The notes below the pieces were generated by a model, which was not told the origin of the DNA, searched no databases, and worked only from the letters and a program-made list of their open reading frames with translations. A stretch of 64,000 nucleotides of DNA from Alitta virens (lineage: Eukaryota > Annelida > Polychaeta > Phyllodocida > Nereididae): contig OW028580.1 of NCBI GenBank assembly GCA_932294295.1, forward strand, positions 31,380,136-31,444,135, read 5' to 3'. Position 1 is the stretch's first letter. Each line of letters starts with the position of its first letter. Positions 28,501 to 37,930 of this stretch are shown in pieces. The position numbers were made by a program, and so were the translations under genes.

Positions 28501-31500
28501 GGAAGATTAACGTGTATACAGTGTCATGACTAAATGACATCCATATATACTATGGCACTGGAGGATTAACGTGTATACAGTGTCATGACTAAATGACATC
28601 CATATATACTATGGTACTGGAGGAATAATGTGTATACAGTGTTATGACTAAATGACATCCATATATACTATGGTACTGGAGGAATAACCTGTATACAATG
28701 TCATGACTAAATGACATCCATATATACTATGGTACTGGAGGAATAACGTGTATACAATGTCATGACTAAATGACATCCATATATACTATGGTACTGGAGG
28801 AATAACGTGTATACAGTGTCATGACTAAATGACATCCATATATACTATGGTACTGGAGGAATAACCTGTATACAGTGTCATGACTAAATGACATCCATAT
28901 ATACTGCGGTACTGGAGGAATAACCTGTATACAGTGTCATGACTAAATGACATCCATATATACTATGGTACTGGAGGAATAACCTGTATACAGTGTCATG
29001 ACTAAATGACATCCATATATACAACGGTACTGGAGGAATAACGTGTATACAGTGTCATGACTAAATGACATCCATATATACTACGGTACTGGAGGAATAA
29101 CGTGTATACAGTGTCATGACTAAATGACATCCATATATACTACGGTACTGGAGGAATAACGTGTATACAGTGTCATGACTAAATGACATCCATATATACT
29201 ACGGTACTGGAGGAATAACGTGTATACAGTGTCATGACTAAATGACATCCATATATACTACGGTACTGGAGGAATAACCTGTATACAATGTCATGACTAA
29301 ATGACATCCATATATACTACGGTACTGGAGGAATAACCTGTATACAATGTCATGACTAAATGACATCCATATATACTACGGTACTGGAGGAATAACGTGT
29401 ATTCAATGTCATGACTAAATGACATCCATATATACTATGGTACTGGAGGAATAACCTGTATACAGTGTCATGACTAAATGACATCCATATATACTACGGT
29501 ACTGGAGGAATAACCTGTATACAGTGTCATGACTAAATGACATCCATATATACTACGTTACTGGAGGAATAACGTGTATACAGTGTCATGACTAAATGAC
29601 ATCCATATATACTACGGTACTGGAGGAATAACGTGTATACAGTGTCATGACTAAATGACATCCATATATACTACGGTACTGGAGGAATAACGTGTATACA
29701 GTGTCATGACTAAATGACATCCATATATACTACGGTACTGGAGGAATAACGTGTATACAGTGTCATGACTAAATGACATCCATATATACTACGGTACTGG
29801 AGGAATAACGTGTATACAATGTCATGACTAAATGACATCCATATATACTACGGTACTGGAGGAATAACGTGTATACAGTGTCATGACTAAATGACATCCA
29901 TATATACTACGGTACTGGAGGAATAACGTGTATACAGTGTCATGACTAAATGACATCCATATATACTACGGTACTGGAGGAATAACGTGTATACAGTGTC
30001 ATGACTAAATGACATCCATATATACTACGGTACTGGAGGAATAACGTGTATACAGTGTCATGACTAAATGACATCCATATATACTACGGTACTGGAGGAA
30101 TAACGTGTATACAGTGTCATGACTAAATGACATCCATATATACTATGGTACTGGAGGAATAACGTGTATACAGTGTCATGACTAAATGTCATCCATATAT
30201 ACTACGGTACTGGAGGAATAACGTGTATACAGTGTCATGACTAAATGTCATCCACATATACTACGGTACTGGAGGAATAACGTGTATACAGTGTCATGAC
30301 TAAATGTCATCCACATATACTACGGTACTGGAGGAATAACGTGTATACAGTGTCATGACTAAATGACATCCATATATACTACGGTACTGGAGGAATAACG
30401 TGTATACAGTGTCATGACTAAATGACATCCATATATACTACGGTACTGGAGGAAAAACGTGTATACGATGTCATGACTAAATGACATCCATATATACTAC
30501 GGTACTGGAGGAATAACCTGTATACGATGTCATGACTAAATGACATCCATATATACTACGGTACTGGAGGAATAACCTGAATACAATGTCATGACTAAAT
30601 GACATCCATATATACTACGGTACTGGAGGAATAACCTGTATACAATGTCATGACTATATGACATCCATATATACTACGGTACTGGAGGAATAACGTGTAT
30701 ACAATGTCATGACTAAATGACATCCATATATACTATTGTACTGGAGGAATAACGTGTATACAATGTCATGACTAAATGACATCCATATATACTATGGTAC
30801 TGGAGGATTAACGTGTATACAATGTCATGAATGTTGTAAATTTTAATGGCTCATTTTCACACTACAAGACTTTACATTCATGACAAAAATGCACCTCAAT
30901 AATTACCATCCATGCTATGATGCCCTTTTAAAATTACATTGCAATCGATTTTTTATTTCGGACCCCCATAAATAAGGTCACATGTCGATACTAAAAATGT
31001 GTACACTCAGACCAAAATTCATTGCACACTTTTCTCAAATTGGCCAATGGTATGCTGCCGAAGAAGCCTATGTTTGTATATGCATTGCAATAGTTTTCTC
31101 TGGTATATGCTTTATAATAAAAGTAATCAAATACTTTTTACAATAAAGTAATCAAATACTTTTTACAATAATAATGACTTCACCTAATCCAGGTTATCAT
31201 GTAGCACTTAATGGTATGTATGTATTCAAATTAAAAAATTCTTTGGATAGGATAGGATAGGATAGAATAGGATGGGATGGGATAGGATAGGACAGGATCA
31301 TGGATCACTTTCTGAGCCAGCAAATTGCACTTAATAATGACGGTCCACTTATTTCTAGGTGGATAATATCATTATTATGAATATTGCTGGTTCTTAATAT
31401 ACTTAGTTATGATTCATGTTAGTACAACTTGTGTGCCCAAGCATACATATAACCAGCAATCTTAATTGCACTTGTTACTGGAGGTTTTCTTTTGTTTTAT

Positions 31501-32327
31501 ACCACTTCTGCCTGTGCACTGGAGCATATCACTACTTGGCTCACAGCCAACTGGTTACCAGTTAGCTAATAATGTTAAATCTCTCAAGCGCAATCTGCAA
31601 AGATTCAGCTTCAACTGACTGCATGTGGGTATGTTTTGTAAACTATCTATTTGCATGGTTTGGTGAAGAATTGGTGTGGCATGTTTACTTTCCTATACAT
31701 TTTCTAAAGGCTATTAATATACTTTTTTTGAGTAGACTTCGAAACTTTCTGCACTTCACGACCTCTGACGTGGCCTACAGATTCAACACGATCCATTAAG
31801 ATGCACCCCGATCATAAAGCGGACTTTTGACGACGCCTGACGAATTTGCTAGTCATGATAGATTGTCGTCAAAATCGCATAGGTGTCAACTAGGCTTCAG
31901 GCGATGAACACGGCATGTTAGGGTGTGCCAAGGAGATGGAGAAAATTGATACATAAATATTGTCACTTAGCATGCTGATTATGCACAGCAGAAGTTTTCA
32001 CAGTTTTGCCCATATAAGGCCAGTTTTGTTACCATTTACTCACCTGGAGGGGTCCAGCAGTATCCATTGGAGAATTCGGGTGAGATCATTACTGAATTTT
32101 TCTGTTTCTTTTCGATGAAAAGACTCAAAACCTTCTTCAAGGTTAGACTTGAGATATTGCTTTGGATTGGCATAATACTTCAGCTGGGATTGATCCGGAA
32201 TAAATTCATCATTTGCATCAACGGAGAAGAAGCCCGCTTCCTGAGGATCATGATATTTTGTTTCCGTGTCACCTGGGGTTTTTGAAGTGTCCACGTCTGT
32301 CAGAATTTGCAAAGAACTCTCAGCCAT
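2156..32327 (-). CDS. DXO/RAI1-family decapping exoribonuclease, copy A (exons 1-5, 3' end off window)
   Basis: Five minus-strand exons (32327-32044, 5641-5427, 5148-5038, 2640-2547, 2288-2156) join in frame into about 279 residues. Visible family features, in order, are an N-terminal part with FSVDANDEF and NLEEGFESF, then [28 protein letters not shown], the metal-binding pair EID and ELK, RWWLQSY and a GF turn. Known members of this family remove aberrant or non-canonical 5' caps from RNA and degrade the RNA 5'-3'; that role here is inferred. Exons 6-7, present in copies B and C, are not seen in 1-2155 and should lie further left. The usual GYKFE motif reads AFKFE here. Exon order follows the colinear copy B. 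Intron 1 is about 26.4 kb and mostly satellite. No stop or frameshift is seen in the five exons, so this copy may be functional. Confidence 0.82.
2547..2640 (-). CDS. DXO-like copy A, exon 4 (EID / ELK metal site)
   Basis: The exon reads [20 protein letters not shown], then [12 protein letters not shown] across the junction. EID and ELK are the characteristic acidic and lysine catalytic residues of DXO/RAI1 enzymes. To keep the frame set by exon 3, the acceptor must be GTTTAAG at 2641-2647. The AG seven bases further in (TTTTCAG) would shift the frame. The donor is GTATGT. Confidence 0.8.
2782..4062. mobile_element. hAT-like non-autonomous DNA transposon in copy A intron 3
   Basis: This interval is flanked by a perfect 8-bp direct repeat ATGATGGG (2774-2781 and 4063-4070). 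The matching place in copy B, near 48377-48384, has a single ATGATGGG and no insert. The ends read TAGACCCTAAAGCC and, reverse-complemented, TAGATCCAGAAGCC, agreeing at 11 of 14 positions. An 8-bp duplication with TAG-type ends fits the hAT superfamily. No transposase is encoded. The inside holds AGCC-rich segments near both ends and a 19-bp tandem repeat. Confidence 0.72.
3617..3693. repeat. 19-bp tandem repeat, four units
   Basis: The unit ACCACAGATTATATATAAG occurs four times in a row, the last with one change (ACTACAG) and an altered end. The same words occur once outside the hAT-like insert near 4230, in the copy A intron. Confidence 0.85.
4071..5037. other. Copy A intron 3, paralogous to copy B
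   Basis: There is no coding exon here. The stretch aligns along its length with 48385-49320 of copy B, which marks the segmental duplication. The overlapping short open frames in both copies (for example around 4047-4259) are not conserved as protein, so I treat them as intronic. Confidence 0.6.
5038..5148 (-). CDS. DXO-like copy A, exon 3
   Basis: This 111-nt exon has acceptor TTTTCCATGCAG and donor GTAATC. It reads [16 protein letters not shown] and then [17 protein letters not shown], matching the conserved 'D-PG---D-S--VN-N--F--VL--RL' block of the family. Copy B has the same exon at 49431-49321 with several substitutions (VNNSPSFYRML). Confidence 0.82.
5427..5641 (-). CDS. DXO-like copy A, exon 2
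   Basis: This 215-nt exon has acceptor TTTATAG and donor CAG/GTAGAC. It completes the Arg codon split at exon 1 and reads [17 protein letters not shown], then a Trp-rich stretch ([21 protein letters not shown]), ending [13 protein letters not shown] and KFEQ match conserved positions of the DXO fold; the Glu of KFE is expected to help bind the catalytic metals. Copy B exon 2 has exactly the same length. Confidence 0.85.
5642..6067. other. Left end of copy A intron 1 before the satellite
   Basis: Intronic sequence with similarity to copy B intron 1 (for example GAGAGAAGATGGAAGG at both 5739 and 50452). It leads into the satellite at 6068 without any recognisable element end. Confidence 0.55.
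8605..11634. repeat. 1515-bp higher-order repeat, two copies
   Basis: Rare monomer variants recur exactly 1515 bp apart: TCAGGAC at 9701 and 11216, and CATATATTCTATGG (its TTCTATGG part) at 10001 and 11516. The length equals 25 monomers of 59 bp plus two 20-bp extra blocks. Boundaries are approximate. Confidence 0.85.
12410..16900. repeat. 2245-bp higher-order repeat, two copies
   Basis: Private variants recur exactly 2245 bp apart: GTGCATAC at 12781 and 15026, CACGAGAGG at 13946 and 16191, CTGGTGGAATAACGTTT at 14066 and 16311, and ACTATGTC at 14341 and 16586. The length equals 35 monomers plus nine 20-bp blocks. A 276-bp sub-repeat (four monomers plus two 20-bp blocks) lies inside each copy. 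Outer boundaries are approximate. Confidence 0.87.
18999..19003. repeat. Target site duplication CTAAA, left
   Basis: CTAAA precedes the left terminal repeat of the nested transposon and is repeated at 24868-24872. Removing the insert and one copy restores the normal monomer junction ATGACTAAATGAC. Confidence 0.9.
19525..20160. repeat. (ATCA)n / (TCTA)n / (TCTG)n microsatellite tract
   Basis: This is a degenerate tract of CAATCAATCAAT and TATCAATCTATC words that turns into clean TCTA repeats and then TCTG repeats near 20075-20155. The Gln/Ser/Ile-rich open frame at 19806-20033 is only a translation of this tract. Confidence 0.93.
20370..20645. repeat. Degenerate minisatellite of AAGACCACCTCACTAT type
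   Basis: About a dozen diverged units of roughly 20-25 bp share ACCACCTCACT or ACTACCTT followed by TAAGACC. Reverse-complement units (GTGAGGTGGTCTT) occur near 23380-23450 in the same transposon, so the family lies inverted in its two halves. Confidence 0.75.
20646..22140. other. Unique centre of the nested transposon, no gene
   Basis: Non-repetitive AT-rich sequence. Open frames at 20632-20862, 21225-21407 and 21688-21870 are 60-76 codons with no recognisable motif. I see no transposase signature. Confidence 0.5.
22144..22563. mobile_element. Foldback MITE-like element with internal palindromes
   Basis: The ends are inverted: ACAGTGTCTAGGAGGGGAC on the left and, reverse-complemented from the right, CAGTGTCAGTTTTCTAGAGG continuing GGACATGGAC. 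Between them are many diverged short palindromes of the type AACGAGATATTATCTCGTT. The element is about 0.4 kb, non-coding, and sits inside the larger transposon. No clear target duplication was identified. Confidence 0.7.
22672..23362. repeat. (GATA)n/(GACA)n microsatellite
   Basis: About 690 bp of AGATAGATAGACAGATA-type repeats. A segment near 22680-22780 is partly duplicated near 22800-22890 (both contain TATTTAGGCTGATAAATAG). The 156-codon minus-strand open frame here (poly Ser-Ile-Tyr-Leu) is a repeat artefact. Confidence 0.95.
23540..24125. repeat. (TTTC)n/(ATCT)n microsatellite
   Basis: A pyrimidine-rich tract of CTTTCTTTCTAT words, preceded by a short CAATCAATC run. A block containing TTTGATCTTTCTTTCTTACC repeats three times (about 23790, 23943 and 24006). 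The Phe/Leu/Ser-rich open frames are artefacts. Confidence 0.95.
24868..30830. repeat. 59-bp satellite array, right block
   Basis: The satellite continues in the same orientation and phase after the transposon, ending at GTCATGA before ATGTTGTAAATTTTAATGG. A 1201-bp higher-order repeat (19 monomers plus four 20-bp blocks) is visible: GGTTTTSGAGG at 25011 and 26212, CACGAGAGG at 25524 and 26725. From about 28800 to 30450 units are nearly uniform and enriched for the TACGG and ACAGTG variants, suggesting recent homogenisation at this end. Confidence 0.97.
30831..32043. other. Right part of copy A intron 1
   Basis: No exon is seen. The segment 31570-31730 aligns with 50745-50940 in copy B intron 1 (shared GCAAAGATTCAGCTTCAA and GAATTGGTGTGGCATGTTTA), placing the satellite at a site that is only about 0.3 kb long in copy B. 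Short tandem duplications of AGTAATCAAATACTTTTTAC occur near 31120-31170. Confidence 0.65.
31244..31298. repeat. (GGATA)n microsatellite
   Basis: About eleven copies of GGATA with a few changes (GAATA, GGATG, GGACA). Confidence 0.92.
32044..32327 (-). CDS. DXO-like copy A, exon 1
   Basis: The exon encodes 94 codons plus two bases, beginning [16 protein letters not shown] and ending [10 protein letters not shown]. The donor is GTGAGT directly after CCAG. The ATG is chosen because copy B aligns from the same methionine and because upstream similarity becomes non-coding. An AG (CCACAACAG) two bases before the ATG could be an acceptor for a 5' UTR exon, so this may not be the first transcribed exon. 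Copy B exon 1 is one codon shorter and about 75 percent similar in protein. Confidence 0.8.
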
Positions 32328-33244
32328 GCCTGTTGTGGAAGATTTGAACTCACTTTAGAAAACATTTAAACTTAAAATTGCTTTTTTTTTTCATGTAAAT
32401 CTTGGAAAAGTCAGAACTTCTACTCGGGTAGTCACATCTTTTAAATAGTGAAAGTTTTGCGCCAACTTAATCACTTACCTGTAAACACTAATTTTGTTCT
32501 TCAAACTGCGTGGTTCTTACTGGAGGGATGAAATGATAACACAAGCAAATGTCTTTCTGAAAAATTAACATGCTTTATTGGTGAAACCGGCCATAACATT
32601 TTGGGGAAATGGCTATCTTAAGATCTGTGTGCAGCCAGCCAATGAGACCAGATCTCGGTAACTTTTGTGCACAGCTGCTTCATGATTCAGAATAGAAAGC
32701 CTATGGTTCCAGCCATTAGTTATTCATGAGAATATTATATATATATAATTTTATTGACGAAAGATATCAGACAAGACATATATGTCAAGTACAAAAGATA
32801 AAAAGAAATTAAAGAAATCAGAAAATAATCAAAAATAGGGAATACAACAAAGACTATAGTTACAGATGGTTCCAGCCACCAAAGTAAAGTATTTACATAG
32901 AAGTGGACATTATTTTAGCTGTTAATCCACTCTTTATAAATTCCAATCAGAATCTTTCATACATACAGCTTGTATCATAAACACAGTTATATTTTACATA
33001 TATAATACATATTAACATGTTCAACATAATACATTCTTTATACAATGTGTATGATATAACTATTTATAGAAATGATTTTACTTCAAAATAGAGCTAAATA
33101 TATATTAATAGGAAGTATATCTGTATATATTTACAGAGATTATCTGGGGGGGGGGAGGGGGGGGGGGGGGGGTTGCTGATCTTTTTTTGTTTATTTGCAT
33201 GTTCAGTGAAGGTAATGTACATTTTGTAAATTTCAATTTTACAG
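32328..33244. other. Region upstream of copy A, no gene
   Basis: About 65 bp just upstream of the copy A ATG are similar to the copy B upstream region; similarity then fades. The rest is AT-rich with no supported gene. A G-run with one A interruption lies at about 33146-33172. Confidence 0.5.
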
Positions 33245-36172
33245 GTATGAGAATACTACATGTGCTCATGGTTTTACCACTCAACATGATCCAGACTCAG
33301 ATGCTGATGCTACACCATTGAAACTCCGGTAATAACTAGTAATTAATAATTGCTTGTACTGATGTTCATACTTCTTATGTATTTAACATAGCAATATAGC
33401 AGTTTGTGTTGTTTCAGGTTTGAGCAGGTTACGAAACTAACATCAACACCACTTTTGTCTGAACATCCGTATGGTGTGACTGGGGATCATGATGATCAAG
33501 ATGATGAATCTACTTAACTTAACAGATATCAGGAGTATGCCCCGTTGTTCATCTTGTTCATAGAGACCTTTTCGATTTACATCAGATAAAAAAAATGATA
33601 TTCAATCACAATAAACCTGTTATTTGCATTCCTGATTTAATTAGGTCTGTTACTGATGTAGACCACACATCTGCAGAGTCTGACAAGGGAAATATTTTAT
33701 CAGGAAGGTACAGTATTTTTTTTTTAATATGTGAGCAATTTCACATGTGAGGTTTAAATATATTCATGAATGAAATAATCTTTCCGACATACAAACAGAA
33801 TTCATGCAGAATTCACCTTAAAATGTACAAACAGTTTTGTAATTTACAGATATAACATTTAGATGATTTTTACATAAATACCATAGTAAATGCCATTACA
33901 CCGGTCACACATTGGAATGTAAATTTGTCTAATTAAATCCGCCTTTAGTTCAAACAATTAAAGGACCTGGGCAAACAGGCATTCTGATTGAATAGTTGTT
34001 GAGTGTATAATTATGGTGTCTGTACACCAGTTGTGTCATGATGATTTAGCTGCAACAAGTTACATATATGTATTACTGATGGGTTTTACTTTGCAGCATT
34101 GTGTCCCAGGATGATGATCCATTTGGGTTGAGAATGGCAGAATTGGGTGATGAAACTATGTACAAGCCATCTGAGATTTCCTTGAAAGAGTTTCACGAGA
34201 AGACATACCGGAATGCAAGGTATTTGACCAAGTAGGGCACTCTGAACATCAGGCGCTATCATATTGTGTGAAGTGCTGTCAACACTGAGCATCTAAACAT
34301 ATAACGATGGGCACTAAAACTTTAGCTTGTTAATTTTAACTTGGCAGCAAACAATTTAATCCTTTAGATTTTGGCTTGAAGCAAAGCACTCTTAATAAAC
34401 CACAAAAGTATTAAAGTATTTACAGAGATGTCACAGATAAATTTTTACATGTATATGTTTATTCATTATGGGTAAAACAATCCTTTAGATATTGTCTGAC
34501 ATGTCTTTGCTTTGTTTTATGAAGTCGTTGTATTTTGTATTGTTACTGTGAATAGAAACTGATTGACACACTGTTAAATTCGATGCTCCCCCAAAAGATT
34601 GTTGTTCCACAGATTTCCTGCAGACCCTCTTGCAATGGAAAGAGGGTCTAATTTTCAGACTGGTACTAATTGTGAATAACTTTTTTCTTACCAGAGCTTA
34701 CCATATCTGCAGTACTGATGACCTAGATGAGGTGGATTTGGAAGATTTAGTTCACAATATTGAATGTGACGAGACTTCCATTGAGCCAAGCCATGACAGC
34801 AGAAAAGTTAAAGTCATTCGCAGACCAGAATAATTGCTGAATGACAACACTTTCATTACATTTGCCTCATGTTTGCTTGAATTGGCAAACCTTAATGTAG
34901 GTAGATTTTGTGACCAGTGCCAGGAGAGAACTGAAATTCATGTTTCTAGTGTAGAAACTGCAGCTATATTAACCTGGGTAAGTGACACTAGTGCACCACT
35001 CTGTATTCAGAATATCTATATTTACACAACACACTGAAATACTGGCACATGTAATTTAAAACATGCAAAATTACTAATTACAGATGTGCAACAACCAACA
35101 TGTAGCTTGGAAATGGAGTTCCTAGGCCCGGTTGACCAGCCAAGGTGTCAATGCAGCGGACTTTCTGCTTGCTGTGAATATTCTTCTTTCAGGGAACAAT
35201 TTCACAAAAATAGCTCTATTGATGAAATTCATGGGAATGAAACCCATGGGAAAGTCTTTCTTTTTCCAAGTCCAAGGACTCTATACAGTGCCTGTCATTG
35301 ATTCCTATTGGAATGGTATACTTGATGGAAATAGGAACAGATACAGTGACGAGGAGGTAATTTTAGCAGGTTAGTATGTGATAAACATAATTTGTATATA
35401 ATATTCATGCTTCATTGCTTCAGTATATATCACATATAATGTGTTATTCTTTCAAATATTTTAGGAGATGGAAGGAATGATAGCCCTGGATACAGTGCCC
35501 AGTACTTACAGTACACTGTTATGGAAGAAACGACTGGGGATATCTTGGGAGCTTCTTTTATTGATAAGCGTCAAACTGGACTGAAATCTCCCAATATGGA
35601 GCCGCTTGGATTGAGGAATGTTTTGAAAGATCTGAAGGACAGTGGACTTCATGTGAAAGAAGTTGTTACAGATGCTCACTCCCAAATTCCCAAAGTATGT
35701 GATTAATAGTACTCTGTTTCAGAATTTTTTTTAATGTATATAAAATTTAAGATCTTCAATTTCTTAACTGTCACTAATATTCTTTGCAATTGGGGATTCT
35801 TTGATGCAGGATTTAAGGTTCTTGATAACAGTAACAAGAGTATAGAAGATAGCTGTATGAATTTCAAATTTTCTTTTTTCTAGGAGAAATGGGCATTTCT
35901 CACCAGTGGGACGTGTGGCACGGCAGCAAAAATTTGCAGAAAAAGCTCTTGCAAGTATGCTTTTGTTCTGTTTCTCTTTATAAAAAGTAGCCAAAACACT
36001 TTCAAATGGGAAAATTTTATGACAACAGACAGGATTAGTTCTATCCCCCCCCCCTCCATTTCAGGTTGCATCAGGGAAAGGAAAAGAAGATCTGTTGCCT
36101 TGGATATCTGACATTGTCACACACTTTTGGTATACAGCTGAACAAGCAGGAGGGAATGTTGTATTGTTCAAG
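33245..36172 (+). pseudogene. DDE-transposase-like multi-exon pseudogene
   Basis: Exon-like blocks with GT-AG borders lie at 33245-33328, 33418 onward, 33645-33707, 34097-34219, 34695-34977, 35084-35369, 35465-35694, 35884-35954 and 36065-36172. The conserved part reads GDGRNDSPGYSAQYLQYT, then EVVTDAHSQIPK, then HQWDVWHGSKNLQKKL, then LLPWISDIVTHFWYTAEQAG. This D...D...H-WDVWH pattern is a transposase-like family that I recognise as widespread in fish and invertebrate genomes; I cannot name its superfamily with confidence. It is broken by in-frame stops at 34831 (TAA) and 35123 (TAG), and the 35884 block is out of frame with the preceding one. Downstream exons are not seen; another transposon begins near 36.8 kb. 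It could be a decayed transposon or a dead domesticated gene. Confidence 0.68.
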
Positions 36173-36770
36173 GTACTAATTTATTGCACAAATTATCCCA
36201 CACCTGGAAAAAGAATCAAGTTTTGAATTCCGAATATATATCTAGGGCATGAAGATCCAACAAGTAACAGTGTTTCTTCCTGATGCTTTGGTTGCTTTAA
36301 TATTTATCATTATATTGAACATTACAGGAAATCATCACAAGCTGTTTACCCCATGTTGTAAATGAACAACCCATTCAATTTTCGTCCGGTTTTCAAACAA
36401 GAATATTCTTTTTCAAAAAAAAAGAATAGATCCCTGGTGTTGTGTGTAGAATGCCAGCAGCACTAGGCCTACAATGTAAACACTTTAATACAGTATGATG
36501 GCTACTGCCTCATTAAGACCAGTGTTTGGGCCTTGTATACTCCATTCTTTACTCAGAATTTTACAAATTTATTTATCTATCAGACTAGCCCCATATATCC
36601 TTCAACTTGGATTGCCCATCAGACCACGAAATGCATTGTTATATGCCACCCAAGTAAACTATATAATATAATTACTAATTTGTTCTGTTTTCACAAACCA
36701 TTTTGAAGATGAAAAATACCGTCATCTAGCGTTTGAACTATAATATAAATTCTACACATTTCCTTAAACA
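36173..36770. other. No gene seen
   Basis: AT-rich sequence between the transposase-like pseudogene and the Harbinger region. I find no continuation of the pseudogene. Confidence 0.5.
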
Positions 36771-36835
36771 ATTCAGTCTTTATTTGAAGAAAATCAGACG
36801 AATATTAGGGGAGCAGCAGCCTTTTAAAGTATATA
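36771..36835 (-). repeat. GGCTGCTGCTCCCCTAATAT repeat, inverted copy
   Basis: A roughly 65-120-bp repeat, here on the minus strand. Plus-strand copies are at 37378-37440, 37602-37720 and 38288-38420. The 36771 and 37378 copies form an inverted pair around the left Harbinger end. Confidence 0.75.
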
Positions 36836-36894
36836 TAATAGCGTAGGCAACCCCATACATGATACGCTGCTGCTGCGCTTAGGCGTTTTAAGCG

Positions 36895-36955
36895 CCTCTC
36901 TCACATACCCGGTTTTGCCGTAGTGAAGCCGTAGTATTACGCAATGGTTACGCAA
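36895..36955 (+). repeat. Harbinger left terminal inverted repeat
   Basis: Starts CCTCTCTCACATACCCGG and continues through TTTTGCCGTAGTGAAGCC. The complement is at 42995-43055, with weaker similarity extending inward (TTACGCAATG against the reverse complement of the CGTTACGTCAC side). Confidence 0.75.
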
Positions 36956-36999
36956 TGCGATTCTCGGCTCCAAGCCCACGGCAATCCGGCAGTTCTCGG

Positions 37000-37345
37000 C
37001 GACACTCGGCGATACTCGTCGAGTCACTCGTGGGACTCGGGCCTAAACCGGGATTCCCGGGCCCGGTAGCCGGAAATTCAATGCGTGCATTGAATTCCCG
37101 TGGCAATATCGCGGGTGTCCAAAGGTAAACAATAAACCGGTGTAACCCGTCGGATTACCCCTCAAAGTCGTCGAGTCACCCCTGAAGGCCGTCGAGTGAC
37201 TCGACGGCTTGGACGGGTTTCCCGTCGCTAATTTTAGGCGTAGTGAACACGACGGCTTGTTCAGGGCTAGTACGAGTAACTCGACGAGTATTAGGAGTAA
37301 CTCGACGGCTTCCAGGAGTAACCCGCCGAGTTGTAGGAGTAAATC
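37000..37345. repeat. Subterminal CGACGAGT-type repeats, left
   Basis: Dense short units such as ACTCGTCGAGTCACTCG and GGAGTAACTCGACGGCTT in both orientations. A second copy of 37235-37340 is at about 38480-38570, and related units lie at 42695-42940 on the far side. Clustered subterminal motifs are typical transposase-binding candidates, which is an inference here. Confidence 0.7.
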
Positions 37346-37847
37346 GCCGACTTCTACCAGCGTCAGCAGGGAGGGGTTGTATATACTTTAAAAGGCTGCT
37401 GCTCCCCTAATATAAGGCCGATTTTAAAATAAGAATGAATTGTAGTCTAGTTCATACTGATTCCATACATGTTTTCGGATCGAAAATAGACCAAATATTA
37501 AGCGAGATATACGTCTGAGAAGGCAGGGAGGCGGCAAACACTGATGCTCCCTAAAGCGTCCGCGCCCAGACAGTATCAATGCAGGCAGAGCTGAGCGCTT
37601 CTTTAAAAGGCTGCTGCTCCTCTAATATTCGTCCGATTTTTGTCAAATAAAGACTGAATTGTTCAGGGAAATGTGTAGAATTAATATAATAGTTAAGGTG
37701 GGGAAAATTATTATTATATAGTATAATGTAGTATAGTTCATACTGATTCCATAAGTGTTTTCGGATCGAAAATAAACCAAATATTAAGCGAGATATTCTA
37801 TATTATATAATAAGCATATAAATCTATCTGTCTCTCTAAACTATCTA

Positions 37848-37930
37848 TCGACATATCTAAATATATATATATCTACATATCTACATATCTATCTATCTAT
37901 CTATCTACATATCTATCTATCTATATTAAC
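37848..37930. repeat. (ATCT)n/(ATCTAC)n microsatellite
   Basis: Tandem TATCTACATATC and ATCTATCTATCT words. Confidence 0.9.

Noticed and set aside
6068..30830. Regular repeats suggesting a CRISPR-like array
   Set aside because: There are no unique spacers between repeats, the unit is a contiguous 59-bp monomer, and the context is eukaryotic.
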